This document shows, piece by piece, positions 23,901-36,600 of a stretch of 64,000 nucleotides of DNA. Source of the DNA: Anarhynchus alexandrinus (lineage: Eukaryota > Chordata > Aves > Charadriiformes > Charadriidae); the NCBI GenBank assembly GCA_008711295.1, contig VUYV01000296.1, positions 589,064 to 653,063 on the forward strand, written 5' to 3'. Numbering within the stretch: the stretch's first letter is position 1; each line of letters starts with the position of its first letter. Made by a program: the position numbers and the translations under genes. The notes beneath the pieces are model-generated. The model searched no databases, was not told the origin of the DNA, and worked only from the letters and a program-made list of their open reading frames with translations.

Positions 23901-25083
23901 TTTTCTCCTCTGTTTGTTAACTGTTTTCCTCACCTTCCCTGTTTGGGTTTTTTTTTTTCCCCCTCCTCACTGGCTGTTAATTCAAGAGATGGATTTTAGT
24001 GCTTATGCTGCCTCTTAATGCTATCAACAACTGAATGTAATGCTTTGTATTTTGGGCACAGCGAACTGTAGCAGTGAGGATTTACTATACTGTGATACCA
24101 GTGCACTTCAACAGCGTCAGAGCAGGAAAAATGCTGCTTACATTGTTGTCTTGTCTTGAGACGGTGCTTTTAGAAAGTGCTTTCTTGATACACATAAATG
24201 TATTTGGCTTTATTAAATTGGTTATTAAATTATTTTCAAAAGGGCTTGCTTACTGCTATGCTCGCTGATTTAATTGTGAGTAAAGAAAATCTGTGTGAGG
24301 AAATACTCTAGTGATTTGGTTTTCAGTTGTGAAAAATAAGTCAAGTTGTCAGGATACCTGGCTTTACTTTGAAAGCCTTTAAAGAAAATGACAAAAGGGC
24401 TCTATTTTTCTTTTTTTGTTTTGTTTTGTTTTTAAGTTGTGTTTTTCTATGTGACAGGGAGATTAGCCAAAAAAATGGAATTTTTATTAGGACATGAAAA
24501 GGTCTCTAATGACCCTTGAAAGCGGACAAAAGGGTAGCACAATAAGTGACAGAACTCTAACGAGGGTGGAGGGCATTCCAGGAAAAAAAGAAATTAAATC
24601 CTTTAATTTTTTTCGGCTTGCCATTTTCTGACAGCTTATCAAGTGGTTGGGACTTGTTTGTTTTGGCATGCAGTTCATTCATTGTAGGCAGCCGGTACTT
24701 TGTTCTTCTTTGTGGTTTCCAAAACCTGATTGTGTTTATCCTAGACTGTGGGAAAAGTGTATATTCCTGTTTCCTTTATAAAAGTAAACGTCAGGTTTTG
24801 TATGAAATTTTATTTCCCATATTTTCCATTCCATTAATCATTATTGTTGAAATATGTCAGGCTTTGGCACATCGTCCTTTGTTTTCATATGATTGTACAG
24901 ATTGCAGTGTCAGTGTGTGACCTGTTAAGTCAAAAAATAAGCGTGTTTGGGTTGTAGTAATTATTACTTCATAAAGCGTAGCTGAGGAATATGCACCATT
25001 ATTGAAAAGGGATCAGAATTTAATTTATTGCTATTAAAATTATTTCGGGGGATACCTAGCTATTGTTGTATAGCAGTTTCTCA
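20981..25083. other. PCCA intron, no recognised gene
   Basis: About 4.1 kb, AT-rich. Holds T/G-rich stretches near 22170-22200 and alternating purine-pyrimidine sequence near 22945-23060. Several 60-100 codon frames lack splice context or family similarity. Confidence 0.5.
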
Positions 25084-25445
25084 CTTGGTCTGGACAAGAC
25101 AAGACTGAAGGGAGCCGTGATAATGGCTCTTCACATACTTGTAGGTAGCTGTAAAAAGAAAGGGAATAATCTGTGTTTCCTTTCTGTGATGGAGAAGAGG
25201 AGAATTAATGTGCTGCGGCTGCAGTAAGGGTTGTTTTACTCAGATATTATGAAAAAAAACTTCCTAACGATAAGGATGCTGAACACTGGGGTAAATTTCT
25301 TAGGGTGACTGTGAAATCTCTGCAATGGGAAGATTTTAAGAATGGCTTAGACACACATTGTTTGGGAGTGACACAGGTGTGTTTTGATTCTACCAGGGTA
25401 CTAGACTAGAAGATTTCTCAAGATGATTTGCAGCCCGGTACTTAG
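25084..25445 (+). mobile_element. Ancient CR1-like element, sense orientation
   Basis: The sequence follows the end of CR1 ORF2 and the 3' region in sense, with many substitutions: 'ggacaagacaagactgaaggg', then 'aacttcctaacgataaggatgctgaacactgggg', then 'gactgtgaaatctctgcaatggga', and finally 'ctagactagaagatttctcaag' near 25410. The level of decay is greater than in the other copies, suggesting an old insertion that may be shared by many birds or other reptiles. Confidence 0.7.
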
Positions 25446-26311
25446 GATTTGTTGTCTTTAAAAAGCTGAAGATCTCCGTACAGCGCTCTGTTTGCAATTT
25501 ATACTCACCTTCTCAAATCTCTGCTTCTGTACACCTGGCATTGTGTAAATATTAGGGCTGCGTTCCGTGACTAGGGCCCTGGTTTTGGGTCTATATATGC
25601 CGTAATTTAACAGCAGGAAGAAAAAAGGAGAAAAAACTTTTCAGATTGAAGGAGGTGATTCACAAGAAGAAAGAATTCTTTGTGTGTTTTGCATATTTAG
25701 ATTACGGATAATACTGTGTTAAATCAATAATGTGTTTTCTTTTTCGTTGCCTTATGGCTTACTGACAATGCAATATTTGAAGACTGTTTAATAAATTCAA
25801 TCAACTCATGAACCACAGTAGGTGACCAGACATTTCATAAGGTCTTTTTTTTCCCCCCCTGTTTTCAAAGTAGCATCATTGGAGGTTTGCATTTTAAAAA
25901 GAGATTAAAATGTCTCTCATTAGGAGAGAATGAAGATCATACTAAATATGAGTAACAGGAATACAGAATCACAAACATTTAGAGATGATGAAAACCTCAT
26001 TATTCATGACATTCATCTTTCTGCAAGCCCAAGGTTGTTCTGTGTTCTGCTTGGCCATATTTGTTTTCATTGTTCTTCAAAAATGAATTTTATTGAGTAG
26101 ACTGAAACAAAACCAAAATCCGAGCGGAAGTGTGACTTAGACTTCTAGTACTGGAATTCTTAAAGGAAATCGTTATATTTTATCTATTTTATGTATAGTT
26201 ATGTGTACACAATTTGTTTCGATTACTTTACAGTGATGTGACAGAAAGAAAATGGAATGGTTTAAAATTCCAGAGAAGCTTCTAATCAGTTTTTACATCT
26301 TTTTTTTTCAG
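25446..26311. other. PCCA intron, upstream of second exon
   Basis: Unique AT-rich sequence ending in the polypyrimidine tract and AG of the second exon (26290-26311). No additional exon recognised. Confidence 0.6.
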
Positions 26312-26365
26312 CGGCTTTCTCGGAATGCCTCTGGAAATACAAGCATTCAGTTTCTGGGCACAGTG
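26312..26365 (+). CDS. PCCA: PCCA internal coding exon (BT domain, second of two in window)
   Basis: This 54-base exon encodes 18 residues in phase 0, reading RLSRNASGNTSIQFLGTV. It directly continues the PCCA exon that ends at 10133, giving ...GTQRTIQ|RLSRNASG..., which matches the mammalian protein in the same place; the first residue is Arg here where I remember Cys in human. The acceptor is a textbook polypyrimidine tract (tttttacatctttttttttcag) and the donor is GTG|gtaagt. The part of the BT domain encoded lies about 50 residues before the biotinyl domain. The following exon, which should open with a YKVNILTRLAAEL-like segment, was not found downstream, so it probably lies beyond 64000 or was missed by eye. 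Confidence 0.92.
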
Positions 26366-28344
26366 GTAAGTATCTATAACTATTGTCAAGAGTTATGCTG
26401 GTAGAAGAATATAATCTAAACAGAAAATAGGTAAATGATGCTGGCAGCACATTTACGCTTGTATTTGTGAAGGTTGCTATTATGTGTAAATATTCTGAGC
26501 TTAACAGCTGAATTTAGGCAAATACCTGAAGCTGACTTCCAAGGCATGGTGCACGGTATCTGCATGCCACATTTCAATTGATTTAGGTCTGCCTCTATTT
26601 CATTCACAAGGGATTTAAGAGTAACTGATTGTAGACATGTCAGTTTATTGCAACATATTCAGGTTCGATCCACATCAGGATCAAACCCACTCTTCCCCAT
26701 CACCTCAACTTTCTGATCTCTGTTGCTTCACCATACCGTGTACCCTCACATCCCAGAGGCAGGTCAGTAACTCTTATAAAAAGACTGTGTAGTGATGCAA
26801 AATGTTCTGTGGTTCTCCCAGATTTATTTTGTTAGAGACAAGTATGTTTAAAATCAGATTTTACACTGTTGGGACAGAATTTACTTAGTAAAAAAGATTT
26901 TTCATCTGCGATTATCTTGAGCAATCATGTATGATATGGAAACTAAAGTTTTGTGTTAGGTGATGGATGATTATAAACATCTGTGTGATGGAAGCAGCAT
27001 CGATTTCCATGATTTGCATGATTAAAATGCAGTTATTGAATTTTTCCAAGTTCCTTATGCACCTAAAAATAGTTCCGGAAATTAAATAAAATTGAAGCAT
27101 GCTCTGAAGTAAGTTGTCTTGATTGCTGCCAACAGGTTTCCCTGTAGTGACATTAACAGTGAAAAGCCTAGGAATGAAACGTTCCCTTTAGAATTTAGTC
27201 TTGACATCTCTGTGTGCTATATGTTTTGGACAAGAGTAGATTAAGGTTGCATATGATAATACTTTAATTCTACTTATTTGTAATTAGTTCTACAAGCCCT
27301 AGGAAGCCATTTTTTGGGAGGTATAACACTGTAAGAATAAACTTAACAAGAATACCTGTAGACTTCCATGTTGGTTTTTAGAGATGAAAAATGCCCCTAA
27401 TATTTTTTGCTTCTATAAATATATCTCTATACATGCATATACATTTATGTCTTATTCATTATCAAGCGGAGTGACAGTTACAAATAAGACATAAAATAAA
27501 AGTTTTGTTCTGCACTTGTAATGATGCTTCAGCTCTGGAGCTGCATCCTGCATATGCAAGATTGCTGCTGGCTGACTGATCTGATTGTCTTTGTGTGAGA
27601 AGAAAATACTTACTCTGAGTAGATAAGATACAAACACAAATGCGACTTGATAAGACAATACTGAAAAGATTTTAATTGATCCCTTGTAAGTGTATGCTGT
27701 AGCAGAGAAAATTGTGATTAAGAGTGTATTTAGTGACATTAAAAATAAAATTTCTTGTTAAGTTAGATATGAAAATGTTTCATATTCCTATGTTAGAAGT
27801 GCCTCAGAGTCTCGCTTACAGAGTAGAACTCTTGTCCTGGGCCTTGTGCAACAGCAAAAGAAGACAAAAGAGGATACAGTTTTGATGTGCTTTTAGCTTT
27901 AAAAATTCAGTGATGAAACAGCTAATATTATATATCAGACCTTCCTGACTAGCTCATGTGTGTTTATTGGATCCCAGTTATTTGGGGAAATAAGTATGTG
28001 ATTACAACTAAAATTCTCAGGAGGACTAAAAAGAAAAGCCCTGTAGTACTCTATCCACCATTTTTTATTTAATATAAATTATGCACATGTCTTGCTGATC
28101 AAACCCAGAGAGAGAACTTCAGCGAGCAGGGCAGAGAAGCAGTAATGAAGTCTGCTTCCCAGGGTTTGCTCTGATACCGGTTTTCCCACAGAATCCAAGC
28201 CAGAGTCTGCACCTGTGTTCCTATCAGTTCCTCTACTGTCCTTCTCCTTTCCCCTAAGTCCTTTCCTTTATTTAATTTTTCCTTTGCTCCTTTAACATTT
28301 TTGCACTTTTCTGATTTCAACTCAGCCTCAGCTTAGGTAACAGG
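26366..28344. other. PCCA intron, downstream of second exon
   Basis: Begins with the donor gtaagt at 26366. AT-rich; no gene or repeat recognised. Confidence 0.55.
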
Positions 28345-28482
28345 AATATGGAATTGCTGAGGTTGGAAGGGACCTTTGGGATCAAGAAGTCCAACCATTA
28401 ACCTACCCTGACAAAACCACTTCTAAACCATGTCCCCAAGTACCACATCTACCCTTTTTTTAAACACCTCCAGGAGGGACGG
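28345..28482 (-). mobile_element. CR1 fragment, old subfamily
   Basis: 'gaattgctgaggttggaagg' followed by 'gacctttgggatcaagaagt' and 'ccaaccattaacctaccctg' is the antisense CR1 3' region. The match runs to 'aacacctccaggagggacgg'. Diverged and truncated, antisense to PCCA. Confidence 0.85.
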
Positions 28483-28551
28483 GTTTTCCTTACAATGATA
28501 CCCTCTACCAATTTGCTGCACATATACACAGTCTATATGTGTGTACCTGCA

Positions 28552-28573
28552 TGTGTATGTGTACACATACACA
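28552..28573. repeat. Perfect 22-base palindrome of alternating purine-pyrimidine
   Basis: The left half is tgtgtatgtgt and the right half is its exact reverse complement. It sits in a TG/CA-rich stretch (28521-28575) and could extrude a hairpin or adopt Z-form. Confidence 0.8.
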
Positions 28574-30367
28574 AATTCAGTCAATCAAAATAATGTAATC
28601 TTGAGTGAAGGTCCTAGAAATACATTTTGGGCTCACCATTACATAGCTCTTACTAAATCTTTACTGGCATAGAAGTGCAGTCAAGATAATAAGTGTTTGA
28701 AAGGAGTATTTAGCAGCAAGAAACTCTTGATTGCTCATTATTATTATAGTGTATTGTCATCAATGTAATAAATAGCTTGTGAAATTATTACTCTGCTTTT
28801 TTTTTTTTGTAGTAGAAAAACAATAGAGAGAGCTTTGAGCATTCTGTGTTACATTTGACAGGGGCAAATGTTGATGGCACTTCAGTGGTGGCAGGCAGTG
28901 TGGTGCTACTGAGTGTACACACCGCTGACCTGTCCCTCAGAACGTATTTTTAGAACTAGCTGATCAGGAGCGCAGCTCCCTGGCTTGTCAGGAGGGCATC
29001 AGCTTCGATAAACGGCTTCACTTGATTTTTTTTTTTGACATCGGACAGTAGAAACAATTCTGCTACTGGTTTTTGATACAACACAAGCCCCTTCTTCAGG
29101 AAGCCAGCTGACACTCAGAGGAGAAGTGAAAGGTATGCTTCGCTATTAGAAACATCCTTGCTGTCCCACTTACAGCTAGGTGAAGGACAGAGAAAACTAC
29201 TTTACAGCAGAAAGACAACAGTTTAGTATGAATTCTGCTGCATAACATACGGTAAACATGTAGACAGTAGGACAAAATGTTTCTGTTAGCGTAGCAGCAG
29301 ATTTCTGTTGTCTTAGAGGAGAATAAGAAAAATCATGTTGCTTTCCCCAGTGAAATCGTAGCTTTGAGTGCACAGTTAGCATCATTTTGGGGGTCTACAT
29401 GGATTTGTAATAATATTTTTGTTTGTTTCTGATGATGAGTAGAAATTCTTTGCTATTCTTCAAATTGTAGTGGCATTAGGTAGCTTATTTCCTCTGAATT
29501 GTTTTTCAGTAGAGGGCTATGAGTCTCAGATCTGATACAGGACTAGTGCTATTGGAGGATGTACAAGGATGTTTCTGCACAAGGCGCAAGCAATTCTTCT
29601 GTACTTTTAGCTAGGAAAAATGGTTGGTGAATAGGAAACTACGCTGATTTGGTTTAATTTTCTTGGGTTGATAACATTTTGAGTCCTAATTAAATTATTT
29701 CAGAACAGATCATGCGTTATTGCTGTAATTGAGACTCTATATGAGTTTTTACTCATTGTTCCTCTCTGGTGGACATGACTAGATATGTGCTGATTGAGTC
29801 CTGCTATTCTGGCACTTCAAGCTAGAATTATTCAGATAGTGTATTTATTAATAGCATTACCCTAACACCAAGGAATCTTATTGTGCTATATATTGTACAA
29901 AGGAAACGGAAACAAGATAATCCATGCTTCAGATTAATGTCCAAAACTGTGCCCAAAAGCAGGGGTACCAGCAAACAAGGAGGCAGTCCTTCATGGGTTG
30001 TCTCCTGTGCGTAGGTAGCTCACAGAAGTGGGTTTGTAACAGACATAAAGATCTATAGAAAAATATTAAGATCTATACACAGAACATTTGCTTCAGCCTC
30101 TGCAGGTCAAAAGCCTTTATGTTTGAGTAGTCTTTTAGGAGGACCGAAATCCACTCTTCATTCCTCTCTTTCTAGTTAGCCTCCAGCTTCAGTTGTGTCT
30201 CTTGTCTCTTCGTTGTACCTTCTGTTCTCTTACAGGAGAGGAAATCAGCCCACTGATAGCCCCAGTCATTTGTTGGTTATTCACACTGTCAACTGGACTT
30301 CAGCAATGAAATACGACTGGGCAGGCAGCCTTTAACACTAAGAAAGCTGCAAGAGAACTACAGATAA

Positions 30368-30634
30368 TTATGGAAGCATTAAACTTATTCTAGACTGTGT
30401 GTAACGGCCTCTGTGTAGAATTTTGAAAAAAGAAATACTGTCTATACGCTCAGATAGTGAGTGGCCTGGCTCCATTGCATCCGTAACATCATTGTCAGCT
30501 TTGGGCTGCAGGCCATGCTTGACAGCGATGCTCTGCTGGCCCAGTGGAACACTCTCCTCAAAAGAGACAGTCCCAGACAGTGAGAAGTCCCCAGCCACAG
30601 TGGAAAATTTCACTATCCTCTGCTCATCATTCAT
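30368..30634 (-). other. Unidentified 88-codon open frame, retrocopy or exon candidate
   Basis: The minus-strand frame starts ATG AAT GAT GAG and reads MNDEQRIVKFSTVAGDFS, then SGTVSFEESVPLGQQSI, then LQPKADNDVTDAMEPGHSLS. The composition is hydrophilic, balanced and protein-like, and the local GC content is higher than its surroundings. The frame stays open for at least five codons upstream of the ATG (TEDQRHG). I do not recognise the family. It could be a piece of a processed retrocopy, an antisense exon, or chance. Confidence 0.3.
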
Positions 30635-33600
30635 GCCATGTCTTTGATCTTCAGTTCTCTAGCATCACAGCAGTGATATAGAGAAAAACAGTGACTTATT
30701 TCCTCTGTGGAAGGTTGAAAGAACATATATGTGAGAGATGTTAGTCATGTTGCTCAGTATATTACTTGACAATGTTTCTTCAGTGGTGAACACAATATAG
30801 GAACCCACGTGGAACAGGATGGAATGGTGCTGGCCCAATGATCAAGCCGTCTTTAGGTGCTTCTGAGTTTCCTAGCACCGTTTTCTTGCTTCAGCCTTCT
30901 CACTGGAGGTTTTTCCGTTGCTTCCATCTCATCCCTGATGGAGTGCTTTTTGCCACCTTTGATTTACAAACATTTGAAGCTTTGCTGTGGAGGCTTATGC
31001 TTTCTTATGATTACTGTTAGCCTGTTGATGCTATGCTTTCTGTTCTTCAGCCTTTTTGCAGACCCATTTTAAATAGTCCAGAGAGCCACCAGCGCACCCA
31101 GATCTACAAACTCCAGAAAACTGGATTTAGGAAAACTAGTGTCTGTCAAGCCCTCACCGTGCTTTTTAGCATAGTTGGCATACGTTCTAGTACAGTAGTG
31201 ATCACTCAATATAAATGACTTTTTGAGTGTTCTTTACCTACTTGCCAGATAGATTGGCAAAAGGATGTTTCATACACAATCAAGGTTATTAGTTATGTAT
31301 GTTTTTTATGAAGTCGGTCAGAAATGCAGAGCTTTAAGTAGAAGCATTCCTCAAAATCTTTACCTTTGCTTCCTGGCTTATTGCATATTCATCATGTATG
31401 TATCTAAGGTGATCCTAGGAGCTGCAGGTCAGTATACGAACTTTACTTCTCACTGCTGATTCCCCTTCCTGATCTCTCCTGCCACGATTTGTCTGCTTCC
31501 AACTTTCTGTTGCGTTACTGAGGCTTACAAATTGTCCTGGAACTTTGCAGTCTGTCTATAATCTCATCAGCTTCCAGACAGCTTCCTCCTTTTTTCTTTC
31601 TCCCTGCATTCTTACAAAGACCAATTAAATAGCAATAAAGATGGAAGCTTTGACTGTACGAGTCTGATTTAGCTCACAATGACAAATGTTTAACAACCTG
31701 CTTCTTTCACCCTTACAGTTCATTGCAATTCTTAACAGGTTTTCTTTCTGCTTTTCTTTCTATATGTGACACTTCTGAGACTAGATACTGAAGGTTTGTG
31801 CAGACTTTCAAACATTGGTTGAAAACCTGCAGAGGCTACAAAGTTTGTATTTATTGGAATGTGTAGAGCATTAACCACAAGAAAACAAATATAGTCCAGT
31901 AGGTGTTTATTCTGCAAGCTAATGTCTTTTTTTAAAATGGCATTTTTAGTCTTCCTTTTCACAAGCCTTAAGATTAGGGTCCCTGCTGATCTAAAGGGAA
32001 TTCTACTGTTGTATAGATTTTTTTTGTTGTTTTTACTCAGTTTCTGAGGCACTGTGAGCCACGGTTCTGCTAGCAGCAGAGCTATCATCAGTGGCAGTTC
32101 AGCAGTGTAGAAGGGGTCACGTTGCTTCTGGAAGCATTAATTTCCGCAAGTCCCTTTTGAAGATGGACAGTGAGAATCCTGAGACTGGCTACAAGCTGCT
32201 GCAGGATTCTGTGGAAAGTGGGTAATTCATGCAACGAGGATTTCACTTGTGAAAGTAGTGATGCTTCGGTCCATCATTAGTACTCGGCAGTGAGAATTGT
32301 TCCAGCTGACGTGATGCGGATGATCAGGTGCAGCCACATATGCCATTCTCATTTCAGTTCTGTTATATATTTGCTTGTTTTAAAGCAGAAAGTATAGTGA
32401 ATATATTAAAGCTGTCCACTGGGGGCAAACTCTCAAAAGTACCTGAGAGATTTAGAAATACCGGTGTTAGCAAAAGCCATGTCCTAAAATCACTTAGATT
32501 ATTTTGGGAATCTTGCTCAGGATTCCTTTGGAAAGAGAAATAAGAATGTGCTTGGAGTTCTTTCTGAATTTTGCTTCTGTGACTTGAAAGAAACCCAAAG
32601 TGCTACAAGTTCCCACAGAACAACTTGTTGTAGTCTTTGCCTGAGACCTCCTTGAGCGAGAGGCGGTGCTGGCAAGGTGAAGCTGAAGTTGCATATATGC
32701 TTCTTGGCTGGCCAGTGTGAACATGGTGGCTTGCCAACTGGCTGCTGCCAAATTTCCCTCAGCTGGACCATGGATTTAGGTCTCTTGCTTCCTTAACACA
32801 GCCAGTGCTTTTCAGATGGTTTGTGGAAACATAGTTATGGTTCTTACAATATTTATGGGTAGTTGGGCTTACCTACCTTTTTTTCAAATCTGGTTGAAAT
32901 TGATCAGCGGGTTAAAATAGTATATGTGGGTGCAAATGGGATGATTAGATGGAATGAGCTGGCGATGGCAATTGAGAGGCAGAAATCTGGATTGCAAGCC
33001 TTGCTTTCTTACAAAACCACACTGGAAATAGGCTATTACATTTTGATGCTAATGTTTTGCTTTTTATTTATTAATTTTTAATCTTGGCCTTTTCTTGTTT
33101 TCAATTAAAGTTTTAATTTTCAGAGAAAAAAAAGTGTGATAACATTGTAGGTAGGTCAGAATTCCCATGAACGTTCTTAATGTTGGTGGATTCTGTAGTG
33201 TGTGTGCTGTCTATACTGTAGTGGTATTTGCTTATAATAAATTATGCCCCTTATCCCTTGAAAATAAGCAAACGGAAAAATAAGGATTTCTGATTTTCTG
33301 TGCTTTGTTTGACAAGTTTCTTTCTGATTGAGTTCAGTAATGCTTTAAGGACAAGGACTGAACTTGGTTGGTTAGCCTGTTACTTCTTGGAACACAAGTG
33401 GACAGGTTACCCAAGGGTAACTCAAGTGATTTCCTTCAGTAGACTAAGATTCACCAATGTTGAAATAATTTTCAGTCGCTTCGTTTGGCCAAATAGGTAT
33501 TGTTGGGTTTTTTTTTTAACTGTGTCAAGACTGTTACTTCATAGTGGGGATCTAGTGTTTTCTTCTGAAGATGATGTCTACTGCCAAGTAATAAACATAT

Positions 33601-36600
33601 GTGTAGCCCATGTTTTTAAACAGCTTTTTGATGGCTGCAACTTTGGCATATACCCAAGAACTGTTTAGGAGGTATTAATTTATATGGCTTTGAAGCTTAA
33701 CCAGGGATCTTCATGAAACAAAGGCATGATGAAGTTAGTAAAGTTAATTTAAGTCTCTGAATGTAAATTTTAAATGAAGTTTTTATTGATAATAAATATA
33801 CTTTGTTTCTCATTAGTCTTCGAGGCTTCAGTGGTAATATCAGTAAAATAAACATGTTTTACAAAGATTTAACATTAAAAATGCTATTAATATGACCCTT
33901 GGTACACCAGCACAATTAGATTTCAAAGTGAGCATTTAGGATGTAACAGCGATTAATGACAACCATCGAAAACAATTTTGAACTCCATCAGTTTAACTCA
34001 GGAGGGTAAACTTAATATGATAATTTATCTAGTTGAATTGTATCAGCTTAGCAGGAAAGTATGCAAATATGTGACCCTTACCTAGAATCTAAATGGATGC
34101 TGTGCTGATAGATTTATCAGTTCCATTAAAGAACTTTAGGGAACTTTGGAATTTCAGCAATTGTTCCCTTGGAGGCTGAAAACCAAACCTGATCTCATAC
34201 TGGGACCATTCTGGTCTGCATATTTCCATAATTTGCCTTTGCTACTAATATGACAGCAAGACGCAAATAACTGTTTCTAATAATATCAAATGGAGTTGTG
34301 GAGGACAGCATTTTAATGTAGTAAAAGACCTCCCCGTGGGGTTGTTATTGCCACTATAGAACAGCAGTTACACAGTTGCAACAATAGTCTCTTAATTGAT
34401 TCGTTTAATTAGCAAGAGATGAAGCTTGTGCTGCATCTTGTCATCTGTTATCATGGGGGCGGCTACAGAGAGAATCTTTGCATTTGTCACTCTTTACGGT
34501 CGGGTTTAAGTAGAGTAAAAGGAAACTTCCAAACGCATTTCAGCTATAGAGGTGAGCGTTGGTAAGAATGTTTTGTGAGAGTGCTTCCACGCAGGTTTTC
34601 CGTGTGTGGACACGTCTGGTTTAAGAATCAGCATGGTGTCTGGAGCAGAATTTATGACAAAGCATTGTTTTACTGGGGGAAAATCTTAATCCAGCTATGC
34701 CGGGCATTTCTAACCTAAATATGCAAATCTAAGTATTATAGGAATGGTGGGTTATTTGGGGCATCACTATTGTAACAGTTGACTAGATTTACTTGGAAGA
34801 AATAGGGTCAGATTAGTGAAACCGGCCATCTGCCTTGATTGCTTTTTCGTGGCACTTTTGTTTCCAGACTAGATAAACAATGAGTTACGTGAGCACATGG
34901 TCCATGGGAGGAAGCATGTGTGAAAGAGGGACTTTCTTTGTGGTTGGTTTTTCCCTGTTATGAATACAGATATAGTGCTGTGCTGGCTTCTGGGAGATGA
35001 AGTCATTTTTTACGCAGATCTATTTTATTTAAATTTCAAGGGTATATAAACAAATATATTTTAAAGGCATGTAAATATATCGGGAGCTTCAGTTTAATTT
35101 TTCTCCTCTCCTTGGCTTAGTTTTGTCTTCTGTTCAAGGTTATTCTTCCTTATGGAAAGAAATATTTCTAGAGGAGGACAAACTTCTTGTTAAATGCTAA
35201 TTAAGAAAATGAAGGTTACGTTGGCATACTTCCATTGTCATGGCACTGACCTAAAATAAGGGATCTCTTACTAGTCTAAAATAAATTAGATAGAGGGGGA
35301 AGCAAGTAATTCTGTGCATGTGAAACACTTGAGATGTCTACCGCGGGTCTATTTTTTAAATGACTGTGCTTTGGGGTTTTGGGTTTTTTTTGTTTGTTTT
35401 TGTTTTTCCACTTGTGTGCTCTTGTGTTAGACACGCCATCTAATTTTGGAGTACGACGGTGCTGTCAATCCACGTAGCAAAGGGACAATATGCATCTTTT
35501 CTTAGGGAAATTTAAATGAAGATTTAGCCCACTTATTATTAAAGATCCCGTGGTAATTTCCACAAGGTTCTGAGATCGCTTCATATTGTGAGAGTCTTGG
35601 CCAAAGTCCACTTTGTGTAATTACCTTCTGTCTGCACAAATCCCTAATGCAATTTCAGATGTGTTTGGTATTTTTCACTTCCTGTCCTAAATAGTGAAAA
35701 TGTTGCCACACACTGCTCACAATTACTGTGGGTTACATCCTAAGTTCAAATAAAGAGATTCTTGTAAGTTACCTCAGTGAGTTTTGTTTTTCTATTGTTA
35801 AAGCAGCAGAATACTTGACAAAAGATGAGTAAACAGTAGGATATGTAATTAAATTCGCAAACCGGTGAAATAACTCTTAATTTTTTGACTTTTCCGTTTC
35901 ATTGCATTTTGGCCATCTATGAGCTAAAATATATCTACTGCCAGGACCATCACTGAGGGAAAGGCCAACTCTCAGACCATGTCAGAGGTCAAACTTAACA
36001 CGCTGCGCGGTGCTTTGAAGCAGGTAGGAAGCCAGTGTGGGGCTCTAAGTGCTGTCATCATGCGCTCGGCTGGTTTTTACTTGCGTTCCATACTTTTTTG
36101 TTCCCACAACTGAAACCCTTGCCTGCGCATTTGTCTCTTAACTATAACTGGTTTCAGTTCCTCTTTCCGGATGCCTTTCATGGACTCCAGAATATGAGTT
36201 CAACCATGCTGTCTTTAAAATGGTCTGCTTCTGTGTTGTCTCTTTTGATAGGATTTGTTGCCTTATACGTGAAAGTCAGTCCTGTCTTCGTCACCAAAGC
36301 CTTATATTACTTTGTTGTATGCCATGTCAAATCTTTTTTTCCTGATATTTCTATTTGTTCTTTCTAGTCATCCTTTCTTTGATTTTTTTCTCCCATATTT
36401 ATCTTCTCCATCTTTTCTCAGATTGCTTCTTTTGTGCGTTTCCTGTGTCAGTTTTTTTTTTTAGGCATACTTGGTTTTTTGCTAGAGAGATCTGTGGGTC
36501 GAGAAGAGAGGTATTACTGTTAATCTGACATTAACTTCCATGTTTTTCTGTTAAGTAGCATTTAGGAGAAGCATGGGGATAAGAATAAACTGTAGAAAAA

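Noticed and set aside
26662..26671. ggttcgatcc, resembling a tRNA B box
   Set aside because: No A box, cloverleaf stems or terminator T run could be placed around it; a chance 10-mer.
35945..36023. Exon-like open block ending ...ttgaagcag|gtagga
   Set aside because: The upstream AG lacks a polypyrimidine tract and the translation matches no PCCA segment or other family I know.
36035..36367. 110-codon plus frame rich in Phe/Leu/Ser
   Set aside because: Typical translation of T-rich intron; no family, no splice sites with support.
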